Below, piece after piece: positions 47,717 to 54,675 of a stretch of DNA of 64,000 bases. Source of the stretch: Methylobacterium thuringiense (GTDB lineage Bacteria; Pseudomonadota; Alphaproteobacteria; Rhizobiales; Beijerinckiaceae); NCBI RefSeq assembly GCF_022179645.1, contig NZ_BPRA01000001.1, positions 186,001 through 250,000 on the forward strand, read 5' to 3'. The first letter of the stretch is position 1. Every line of letters starts with the position of its first letter. The notes under the pieces are model-generated. The model had not been told where the DNA came from. It was given only the letters and a program-made list of their open reading frames with translations, and searched no databases. Both the position numbers and the translations under genes were made by a program.

Positions 47717-48295
47717 GGCCCCCTCCGATTCAGTCGCGCTCATCGATGGCCCGGTGCTCCGCGCGGTGGTGTTGGACGGCGATACGCAAAACAAGCCCGC
47801 CACGCGCGTTCCGGCGACCTGTCGAATGGTCCGCCGGGTGTCGCCCCGCAGACAAGGCGAACCTACAGGACGGCTCGATCCCGGTGCAAGCGTCGCGTTG
47901 GGGGGCGTGATGGTTTCCAACGGCAAAGGGAGACGCGAAAAGCGGATCGCGCGAGGAGAATAAACCTCAGGCCCGGTTTTCGAGCGTCAAGTCCGCATCA
48001 CGCACGATTCACATGTGAAACAATGCAGATTTCGAGCGATCCGAAAGAGCCGGATAGTCCGGCCAAAGTCGGTGTCCGCGACACAATTTTCGTATTCTGT
48101 TGCAGAACGGTCGTTTTCGCGGCTGTCAGTGCCGGTCGGATAGTATTGTCGGGAAGCGGCAGGCCCGGTTTGCCGGGCGCCGTCGAACGCCTATGTGAAG
48201 CCCTCGGAACCTTCTGCATGCCGGTTCGGCCGCGGGTTCTCGCAACGATCGGCGGCCGTCCCGTCATCGCCCCCCTGACCGCTTCGGGAGACCTC
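47717..48295. other. Divergent region between gcrA and the EipB-like gene
   Basis: About 580 bases lie between two divergent genes. A GATTC (GANTC class) site lies at 47727-47731, ten bases upstream of gcrA, but such sites are short and may be chance. The segment 47940-48150 is less GC-rich (CACGATTCACATGTGAAACA; GACACAATTTTCGTATTCTG) and is the likely promoter area for the plus-strand gene. No additional gene is supported. Confidence 0.4.
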
Positions 48296-49171
48296 ATGCG
48301 CCCCAGCCTCGCGACCGCCTGCTTCCTCGTCGCGTCCGCGATGCCCGCCGCCGCGGCGGCGACGCAGGGTGCGCCTGCGACGCCCGAGGCGGCGCCGATC
48401 CGCCTCGCCAACCACCGCGCGGTCTACGATCTCTCGCTGGCCAAGAGCCAGGGTACCCGCGCCGTCGAGAGCGCGCAGGGGCGCATCGTCATCGATTTCG
48501 CGGGCGACGCCTGCAAGGGCTACACGATCCAGACCCGGCAGGTGACGGTGATCGGCTCGGGCGAAGCCGGCGACCGCACCTCGGATCTGCGCAACACCAC
48601 TTTCGAGACCGGCGACGGCAAGAGCCTGCGCTTCAAGACCGGCGCTGTCCTGAACGGAACCGCGTCCCCACCGATCGACGGTACCGCCGAAGCCTCGGCT
48701 GAGGCGCTCAAGGTCAAACTGAAAGAGCCGAAACGCGACCAGTATACGGCCGACGGCCTCGTGCTGTTTCCGAGCCATCACATGCTGCGGTTGATCGAGG
48801 CGGCCCGAAAGGGTGAGACCACCGTCGCCGTGAAGGTGTTCGACGGCTCGGACGATGGCCGCAAGGTCTACGACACGCTGGCCGTGATCGGCCGGGCCTC
48901 CGCCACGCCGGCCGCCGCCGGCAGCGACCGCGACAAGCCCCTGCGCGAGGGCGAGATGGCCACGATGCGGCGCTGGCCGGTGACGCTGAGTTACTTCACG
49001 CAAGGGGAGGGCGAGCGCATGCCGATCTACACCCTGAGCTTCGATCTCTACGAGAACGGCGTCAGCGGCGGCCTCCATCTCGATTACGGCGACTTCGCCA
49101 TCGACGGGACCGTGACCCGCTTCGACATGGCCAAGGCCGACCCGAAGGCCGAGGGCGAGTGCGGGAAATGA
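48296..49171 (+). CDS. EipB-like periplasmic protein (DUF1849)
   Basis: This 291-residue protein begins with a signal peptide (LATACFLVASAMPAAAAATQ) and continues as a beta-rich DUF1849 domain (IRLANHRAVYDLSLAKSQGT; FETGDGKSLRFKTGA; GLVLFPSHHMLRLIEAARKG; IYTLSFDLYENGVSGGLHLD). EipB of Brucella, the characterised relative, is a periplasmic beta-spiral protein needed for envelope integrity, with a disulphide between two conserved Cys. Both are present here (DACKGY near residue 75 and GECGK at the C terminus). The ATG at 48296 gives a good signal peptide. It precedes the selenocysteine tRNA gene. Confidence 0.85.
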   Translation: MRPSLATACFLVASAMPAAAAATQGAPATPEAAPIRLANHRAVYDLSLAKSQGTRAVESAQGRIVIDFAGDACKGYTIQTRQVTVIGSGEAGDRTSDLRNTTFETGDGKSLRFKTGAVLNGTASPPIDGTAEASAEALKVKLKEPKRDQYTADGLVLFPSHHMLRLIEAARKGETTVAVKVFDGSDDGRKVYDTLAVIGRASATPAAAGSDRDKPLREGEMATMRRWPVTLSYFTQGEGERMPIYTLSFDLYENGVSGGLHLDYGDFAIDGTVTRFDMAKADPKAEGECGK

Positions 49172-49221
49172 CGGCCGGCTCCTGCCGGCCGTGACGGAAG
49201 AAAGCGGCCGGACGATAATCC

Positions 49222-49314
49222 TGGCGGAAGCGGATGGGAATCGAACCCACCGTACGCTGTTGGCGTACCACTGGTTTTGAAGACCAGGAGGGCCACCAGA
49301 CCCCGTTCGCCTCC
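49222..49314 (-). tRNA. selC: Selenocysteine tRNA, anticodon TCA
   Basis: The minus strand reads GGAGGCGAACGGGGTCTGGT, then an anticodon arm CTGGTCTTCAAAACCAG with anticodon TCA (49278-49280), a long variable arm (GGTACGCCAACAGCGTAC), the T arm GGTTCGATTCC and acceptor end CGCTTCCG-CCA with CCA encoded. The long variable arm and TCA anticodon identify tRNA-Sec, which inserts selenocysteine at UGA. Length is about 93 nt. Its presence implies selA, selB, selD and at least one selenoprotein elsewhere. Confidence 0.93.
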
Positions 49315-49518
49315 GCCGACCGCGATAGCAGCGGCAGCCGGCCTTCGGCAATCGCCTCGACTTATGCGCAACCCGATCGTCGTCGATCCACGCGGCGGCG
49401 GGTTGCCGCAGGATCGGTTCGGCGCTGAGCGCCGTGAACGGCCGGGAGGGCGGGGCCGGACCATCCTCCCGACGCCGCTTCGCCCACGGACCCGTCGTCG
49501 ACGGGAGCCGTGCCGGCC

Positions 49519-50682
49519 TCAGCTCTTCCAGCCCTTCAAGGCCGCGAACGGACTGTCCGACTCCTTCGGGAGCGGCGGGCAGAGGATGGGTTCGATCTGC
49601 GCGGCCGCGTCGGCGAGCGAGAATGCGGATCCGTTGGGCAGCTTGCCGCCTGCGGAATCTGCGTGGCCGCCGCCCCTGAACTTTCGGGCGGCTTCGAGAG
49701 CGGTCCCGTTCCTCGAGCGGAACGACATGCCGCCGCCGCGCGCCGCGTTGATCACACGGTCGGTGTCCCCGCGCTCCATGATGTGATCCGACACCGACTG
49801 GAAGACGCCGCCGTCCAGGCCGAACGAGAGCTTGGTGCCGTCGGAGAGGGTCCTGAACAGGACGGGCGATCGGGACAGCGCGGCGTGGAGCCTCGCCCGC
49901 GTGGTGAGCGCGCCATCATCGTCGGGCTCGCCGGCGAGCAGCGCGTCCACGACCCGCTTGCGGAGGGCCGGCACCTGGAGCTCGATCTCGGCCGGGGGCA
50001 CGCGCGCCTGCAACTCGCCGGCGATCGCCATCAGCAGGTCGCCGATGAAACGGTCGTGCCACGGATGTCCGGCCGGAACGTAGGCGGCCGTGCTTTCCCA
50101 CAGCACCTCGTTGGCGAGGATGCCCTGCCGGAAGGCCGGATCGGGCTTGCGCCAGAGGTCGAAGGCGTCGATCGCCGAGACGAGCGCGGCCAGCCGCCCT
50201 TCCAGCCCAGTCTCGAGTTCGCGGCTGGAGATGAGATCGCGGTTCTCGAAGACCATGCGCGTCGCGCAACGGCCGGTGTCGATCGCGACGTGGACCAGGG
50301 GATCGCCTGCATCGTAGACGGCCGGCCCACCCTCCGCCTCGGACGCAAGGGCGGCCAGCCCCTGGGCGGTCAGGTGTTCGACGGACGAGGCATGGTGATC
50401 GAGGACCACGAGGCGATGCCGGCGCTCCTCCGGGCGCTTTAGGTTTGCCGCGGCGAAGCCCTTGATGAACCGGACCGCGTCGCCTTCGAGGCTGAGGTCG
50501 GTGACGAGCAGGAGTTCGGCGGCGGATGCCTTCGCCAGCCGTTCGCCTTCCGCCTGCAGGACGGCGCCGACATCGGAATAGCGCGGGACGTGCACCACGC
50601 GCTTCACATCCGCGAAGTTGCCCGCGACGATGCAGGCTCCGTAGCCGTCGAGGTCGTGATGGCTGATCTGCGTAACGTCCAC
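49519..50682 (-). CDS. DHH-family phosphoesterase
   Basis: This 387-residue protein has the DHH metal-binding motifs: HHDLDGYGACIV near the N terminus (a variant of the DxDG motif), VLDHHASS at about residue 95, and the C-terminal DHHA1 substrate-binding segment RGGGMSFRSR and GGGHADSAGGKLP. Family members hydrolyse small phosphoesters (nanoRNA, pAp, cyclic dinucleotides) or act in DNA repair; the specific substrate cannot be read from sequence. It stands between the tRNA-Sec and a divergent NepR-like gene. Confidence 0.85.
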   Translation of the reverse strand: MDVTQISHHDLDGYGACIVAGNFADVKRVVHVPRYSDVGAVLQAEGERLAKASAAELLLVTDLSLEGDAVRFIKGFAAANLKRPEERRHRLVVLDHHASSVEHLTAQGLAALASEAEGGPAVYDAGDPLVHVAIDTGRCATRMVFENRDLISSRELETGLEGRLAALVSAIDAFDLWRKPDPAFRQGILANEVLWESTAAYVPAGHPWHDRFIGDLLMAIAGELQARVPPAEIELQVPALRKRVVDALLAGEPDDDGALTTRARLHAALSRSPVLFRTLSDGTKLSFGLDGGVFQSVSDHIMERGDTDRVINAARGGGMSFRSRNGTALEAARKFRGGGHADSAGGKLPNGSAFSLADAAAQIEPILCPPLPKESDSPFAALKGWKS

Positions 50683-50833
50683 CGGGCGGCTCCTTGCCGT
50701 TTCGTGGTCGGGGGATGACGTGCTGTCGGGCCGGAGGCAAGGGGTCGATCACGTTGCGGAATGCAAGGGCGCATCAGGACATCATACGTCCGCCCCGGTT
50801 GTCGTGCGCCGGTCCGAGGCAATCTAGCCAGCT

Positions 50834-51022
50834 ATGACCGATGCCACCCAACCAGTCCCGTCATCCGTGCCAGATGCCGAAGCCCAGCCGATGCTGAACG
50901 CTTTGACCCGCCAGCGCCTCGGCCGGCAGTTGCAGGCGATGTACGAACCCGTGATCGACGAAGCGCTGGATCCCCGCCTGGCCGAGCTGCTTCAACAGCT
51001 CGATCGTGATCGAAAGGCATAA
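50834..51022 (+). CDS. NepR-like small protein, second copy
   Basis: This 62-residue protein has the NepR core: LTRQRLGRQLQAMYEPVIDE followed by LDPRLAELLQQLDRDRKA, with the FLxLLxxL-type second helix and a disordered, Pro-rich N terminus. Like the first copy at 40304, it lacks a neighbouring phyR or ecfG. The two copies share the pattern of the helices rather than close identity, so they are paralogues or independent family members. The start at 50834 follows AGCTATG with no clear ribosome binding site. An MmgR-like small RNA follows about 100 bases downstream. Confidence 0.6.
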   Translation: MTDATQPVPSSVPDAEAQPMLNALTRQRLGRQLQAMYEPVIDEALDPRLAELLQQLDRDRKA

Positions 51023-51119
51023 TCTGACTGCATGCACCTGCGTCTGCGCCGCAGCAGTCATGCGTTAAGCCATAGTTGCATGCTGCGCCGCAGCATCTTA
51101 GCTTTGCTGAGTGAGATCG

Positions 51120-51202
51120 CGATGGCGTCGCGGTCTCGCAGCCCTTCTTGGGCGTTTCCTCCCTAGACTTGGGCCGCTCCCTCACCGGGGCGGCCTTTTT
51201 TT
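51120..51202 (+). ncRNA. Small RNA of the MmgR/suhB (alpha-r8) type
   Basis: The segment has the architecture of this Hyphomicrobiales small RNA: a short hairpin GCCC-TTCTT-GGGC at about 51140-51152, then the strongly conserved single-stranded 10-mer TTTCCTCCCT (51154-51163), then AGACTT and a terminator hairpin GGCCGC...GCGGCC with a run of seven or eight T (51171-51202). The CCTCC core is complementary to ribosome binding sites. In Sinorhizobium the MmgR RNA limits polyhydroxybutyrate accumulation under nitrogen limitation. The 5' end is estimated from the family length of about 75-80 nt. Confidence 0.6.
51171..51202 (+). terminator. Rho-independent terminator of the small RNA
   Basis: GGCCGC (51171-51176) pairs with GCGGCC (51189-51194); flanking C/G bases extend the stem. 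A run of T from 51195 to 51201 follows directly. It is one of the clearest intrinsic terminators in the window. Confidence 0.8.
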
Positions 51203-51550
51203 CTGTCTGGGTGCCCGCCTTTTAACGGTCACGCCTGCCCTGCTCAAGCAGGGCGTCGTATCCGCGTCCGATAGCGCGGTCGCCCCGCGGAGCCCCAGCT
51301 GCGCCGCGACCAGCTCGCGAATTTCGACAGGAATGCGTAGGGCGATCCCGGCGCTTGGATCATCCAGGCTATGGCGAAAGAGTGCCGGTCGGCCTCGATC
51401 GGCCTTCCGGGCGATGCTCTCGCGCGCCTATCTTTTCGGGCCCAACCGCGGCACGAGCCGTTCGCACTCGGTGCGCCGAGGCATGAGGCGGAACCTTGAT
51501 ATTCCGCTCCTACGAAATCATGACGCTCGAGACGGAGGCAGGAGAGACGA
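51203..51550. other. Stretch upstream of cobK without a supported gene
   Basis: About 350 bases lie between the small RNA terminator and cobK. A minus-strand frame (text such as GIALRIPVEIRELVAAQLG) looks slightly protein-like but is short, has no ribosome binding site and no recognised domain, so it is not called. The end of the stretch carries the cobK ribosome binding site (GGAGGCAGGAGAGACG). Confidence 0.4.
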
Positions 51551-52336
51551 ATGCACGTGCGGCCGGATGCCGAGGGCCGCCAGCCTGTCCTGATCCTCGG
51601 CGGAACGACGGAAGCCTCCGCCCTGGTGCGCGCGTTGGCGCCGCTGCATGACGTGGCGCCCATCCTGTCGCTCGCAGGGCGTACCCTCAATCCGGTCACG
51701 ACCAACGTGCCGTCGCGCATCGGCGGGTTCGGCGGTGCCGACGGTCTGGCGGCCTGGATCGCCGATAACCGCATCGCCTACGTCGTAGACGCCACGCATC
51801 CCTTCGCCGCCATCATTTCGCGAAACGCCGCAGCGGCCTGCGCCCGTGCCGGCGTACCGCTCCTTGCCATCCGCCGGCCGCCCTGGACGCGGATTGCGGG
51901 CGACACCTGGATCGAGGTGGACGACATGGCGGCGGCGGCAGCCGCGATTGGGCCCGCCCCACGCCGCGTCTTCCTCACCATCGGCCGCCAGGAACTCGGC
52001 GCCTTCGCAGCCGCCCCGCAACACGACTACGTCGCCCGGACCATCGAGCCGATCGGTGATCTCCTGCCGGTTCCGAGACTTACGGAAATGTCCGCGCGGG
52101 GGCCGTTTGCCCTGGAGGACGACATCGCATTCCTGCGCGAGGCCGGCATCGCGGTACTCGTCACCAAGAATTCCGGCGGGTCGGCGACCTATGCCAAGAT
52201 CGCGGCGGCACGCGAACTCGGGCTTCCGGTCGTCATCGTCCGCCAGCCCGAGATGCCCGAGGTGCCGTCCGTGTCCGATGTGAAAGGCGCGGTGGCGTGG
52301 CTGCTCGATCGCAGCTCGGAGCCCGATCGTTCCTGA
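51551..52336 (+). CDS. cobK: Precorrin-6A reductase
   Basis: CobK reduces precorrin-6A to precorrin-6B with NADPH in the aerobic cobalamin pathway. The 261-residue protein has ILGGTTEASALVRAL (nucleotide-binding start), VDATHPFAAIISRNAAAACA (the conserved DATHPFA) and TIGRQELGAFA, with TKNSGGSATYAKIAAARELG near the end. It is the only cob gene on the plus strand here and is convergent with the riboswitch-controlled operon; a repeat lies between it and cobJ. No riboswitch was seen in its own leader. Confidence 0.92.
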   Translation: MHVRPDAEGRQPVLILGGTTEASALVRALAPLHDVAPILSLAGRTLNPVTTNVPSRIGGFGGADGLAAWIADNRIAYVVDATHPFAAIISRNAAAACARAGVPLLAIRRPPWTRIAGDTWIEVDDMAAAAAAIGPAPRRVFLTIGRQELGAFAAAPQHDYVARTIEPIGDLLPVPRLTEMSARGPFALEDDIAFLREAGIAVLVTKNSGGSATYAKIAAARELGLPVVIVRQPEMPEVPSVSDVKGAVAWLLDRSSEPDRS

Positions 52337-52354
52337 ACAGGGCCTTCAGGCCCT

Positions 52355-52445
52355 CCGCCGTCATCGCGAGCGCAGCGAAGCGATCCAGGGCCGATTCACT
52401 GACCGCCGAGGGCCAGCTCGGGATCGCTTCAGGCTCGCCACGCCT
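52355..52445. repeat. Extragenic repeat, family R4, between cobK and cobJ
   Basis: The element opens CGTCATCGCGAGCGCAGCGA AGCGATCC and closes with GATCGC-rich text (GGGATCGCTTCAGGCTCGCC), an inverted arrangement. A related start occurs at 47098. It fills the gap between two convergent genes and may end transcription from both sides. Confidence 0.6.
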
Positions 52446-52475
52446 ATCCGAGAAAAGCACCAAGCAGGCGGCAGC

Positions 52476-53234
52476 TTAGCCCGGAACGTTCCGCAGCGTG
52501 TAGACAAACGGCAGCCCTTCGGCGCGCTCGATCAGCCGCGTTCCGGACGCGCCGATGATGACGACCGTCGCCATGTCGGCGGTGGCCTCGCGCGCCGCAT
52601 CCAGCGTCATGACGCGGATCGCCTCGTCCGGGCGGGAGACCGCGCGGGCGAAGATCACCGGCGTGCTGCCGGCACGAACCTCGGCGGCGAGGCCGAGGGC
52701 CTTGCCGAGCTGCCAGGGCCGTGCGGACGAGATCGGGTTGTAGAGGGCGACCACGAAGTCGGCCCGGAACACCGCCTCCAGCCGCGACGTGATCACATCC
52801 CACGGCTTGAGGTTGTCCGAGAGCGAGAGCGCGCAGAAATCGCCGCCGAGCGGTGCGCCGAGCCGCGCCGCCGCCGCGAGCATCGCGGTGATGCCGGGCT
52901 CGACGACGATGTCGAGCTCGCGCCATCCAGGCTCGCCGTTCTCCACGGCCTCGAAGACGGCCGCGGCCATGGCGAAGACGCCGGGATCGCCGCCCGATAC
53001 CACGGCGACGCGCCGGCCGGAGGCCGCGAGCTGCAGGGCATGGCGGGCGCGGTCGACCTCGACCCGGTTGTCGCTGGCATGGCGCACCAGTCCGGGCCGC
53101 TCCGGCACGCGGGCGACATAGGGGAAGTAGCCGATCAGGTCTTCGGCCTGCGCCAGCGCCTCGCTCGCCGCGGCGGTCAGCAGGCGCGGGTCTCCGGGGC
53201 CGAGGCCGACGATGGTGACGGAGCCGCGGCTCAC
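52476..53234 (-). CDS. cobJ: Precorrin-3B C17-methyltransferase
   Basis: CobJ methylates C17 of precorrin-3B and drives ring contraction, giving precorrin-4. The 252-residue SAM-dependent tetrapyrrole methylase begins VTIVGLGPGDPRLLTAAASE, with VVSGGDPGVFAMAAAV, PGITAMLAAAARLGAPLGGD and ALYNPISSARPWQL. It starts at GTG, overlapping the cobI stop as GTGA. It is the last gene of the minus-strand cob operon, facing cobK. Confidence 0.93.
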   Translation of the reverse strand: MSRGSVTIVGLGPGDPRLLTAAASEALAQAEDLIGYFPYVARVPERPGLVRHASDNRVEVDRARHALQLAASGRRVAVVSGGDPGVFAMAAAVFEAVENGEPGWRELDIVVEPGITAMLAAAARLGAPLGGDFCALSLSDNLKPWDVITSRLEAVFRADFVVALYNPISSARPWQLGKALGLAAEVRAGSTPVIFARAVSRPDEAIRVMTLDAAREATADMATVVIIGASGTRLIERAEGLPFVYTLRNVPG

Positions 53235-54019
53235 GGGCGGCGGCCCTCTCCGGGGACGAGGACCATGGAGAAATACGGCGCCGTGTCGTCGGATTTCTCG
53301 GCGAGGGGCAGGATGCTCTCCCCCGCCATGGTGCCACGCTCGACATAGACGGCGCGGGCGAGCAGCCCCGTCGCCGAGAGCACGGCCCGCACCTTCGGCA
53401 GGTGCCGGCCGAGCTTCATGATGACGGCGGCGTCCGCCTCGGCGAGGCGGGCCAGCAGCTTGTCTTCCGGCAGAGTCGCCGGCAACACGGTGAGCACGTC
53501 GTCGCCCCAGGTGATCGGCGTGCCGGCCCGCGTCCAGCAGCCGGACATGCCGGTGACGCCGGGGATGACCTCGATCGGGAACCGGCCCTTCAGCCGCCGC
53601 CAGAGATGCATGAACGAGCCGTAGAAGAACGGGTCGCCCTCCGACAGGATCGCCACGTCGCGCCCGGCGCCGAGATGGTCGGCGAGGCGCGCGGCCGCAT
53701 CGTCGTAGAAGGCGGCCAGCGCCGTCACGTAGTCCACGTGATCGGGGGCGATCTCGGTGGTGTAGGGATAGACCAGCGGAAACTCGCGGGCGGCGTCCTG
53801 CACGACCGCGTCGGCGATCGTGCGGGAATTGCCGCGCCGGCCCTTCTTGCAGAAGTGGACGAGCACCGGCGCACGCTCCAGCACGCGCAACGCCTTCAAG
53901 GTCAGCAACTCGGGGTCGCCCGGTCCCATGCCGACGCCGTAGAGCGTGCCGGTCGTGGCGAGGCGCGGAGCGGCGTCGGCCTCGTGCGCGCTGGCGTCGA
54001 CCTGCGCGTTCGCCTCCAT
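53231..54019 (-). CDS. cobI: Precorrin-2 C20-methyltransferase
   Basis: CobI methylates C20 of precorrin-2, giving precorrin-3A. The 262-residue tetrapyrrole methylase has a short acidic leader and then LYGVGMGPGDPELLTLKALR, VHFCKKGRRGNSRTIAD, ILSEGDPFFYGSFMHLW and VIPGVTGMSGCWTRAGTPIT. The ATG at 54019 overlaps the cobH stop (ATGA). Longer upstream frames read into cobH and are not coding. Confidence 0.93.
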   Translation of the reverse strand: MEANAQVDASAHEADAAPRLATTGTLYGVGMGPGDPELLTLKALRVLERAPVLVHFCKKGRRGNSRTIADAVVQDAAREFPLVYPYTTEIAPDHVDYVTALAAFYDDAAARLADHLGAGRDVAILSEGDPFFYGSFMHLWRRLKGRFPIEVIPGVTGMSGCWTRAGTPITWGDDVLTVLPATLPEDKLLARLAEADAAVIMKLGRHLPKVRAVLSATGLLARAVYVERGTMAGESILPLAEKSDDTAPYFSMVLVPGEGRRP

Positions 54020-54675
54020 CACTCGACCTCGCAGGCGAGCGCGTTGACGGCGGCCGCCGTCATGGCGCTGCCGCCGCGGCGGCCATGCACGACCACGAAG
54101 GGCACGCGGCCGTCGCGAGCGAGCGCATCCTTCGACTCGGCTGCGCCGACGAAGCCGACGGGAATGCCGATCACGGCGGCCGGCGGCGCGACGCCCTCGT
54201 CCAGCAGTTCGAGCAGGCGGAACAGCGCGGTCGGCGCGTTGCCGACGGCCACGATGCTGCCCGGCAGATGCTCGCGCCACAGCTCCATTGCGGCGGCCGA
54301 ACGGGTGGTGTCCAACTGCGATGCGAGATCGGGCACGCGCGGGTCGCCGAGGGTGCAGATCACCTGGTTCTTCGCGGGGAGCCGGCTGCGGGTGACGCCG
54401 TCGGCGACCATGCGCACGTCGCACAGGATCGGCGCACCGCCCGCGAGCGCCCGCGCGCCGGCCTCGGCGAAGGTTTCGGACAGTTCCACGTCCTTCGGCA
54501 GGTCGGTCATGCCGCAGGCATGGATCATCCGCACCACGACGCGCTCGGCGATGCCCGAGAACCGGGCGAGGTCGGACTCCGCGCGGATCATGGCGAACGA
54601 GCGCGCATAGATCGCGCTGCCGTCGCGAATATACTCGTAGCGGGGCCGCATCGTACTCGAAATCCTGGAACTCAT
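54019..54675 (-). CDS. cobH: Precorrin-8X methylmutase
   Basis: CobH moves the C11 methyl group to C12, giving hydrogenobyrinate. The 218-residue protein has the catalytic His in VVVRMIHACGMTDL, and AGARALAGGAPILCDVRMVA, VAVGNAPTALFRLLELLDEG and PAAVIGIPVGFVGAAESKDA. Its ATG overlaps the cobG stop by four bases, and its stop overlaps the cobI ATG. Confidence 0.94.
   Translation of the reverse strand: MSSRISSTMRPRYEYIRDGSAIYARSFAMIRAESDLARFSGIAERVVVRMIHACGMTDLPKDVELSETFAEAGARALAGGAPILCDVRMVADGVTRSRLPAKNQVICTLGDPRVPDLASQLDTTRSAAAMELWREHLPGSIVAVGNAPTALFRLLELLDEGVAPPAAVIGIPVGFVGAAESKDALARDGRVPFVVVHGRRGGSAMTAAAVNALACEVE

Noticed and set aside
46820-49171. A long plus-strand frame running from inside phoB into the EipB-like gene
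   Set aside because: Only the part from 48296 has a signal peptide and the DUF1849 domain. The upstream part overlaps phoB, a repeat and antisense gcrA.
51244-51774. A 176-residue minus-strand frame overlapping the cobK 5' end
   Set aside because: It overlaps the well-supported cobK coding region and has no motif. Another frame there looked faintly protein-like but was equally unsupported.
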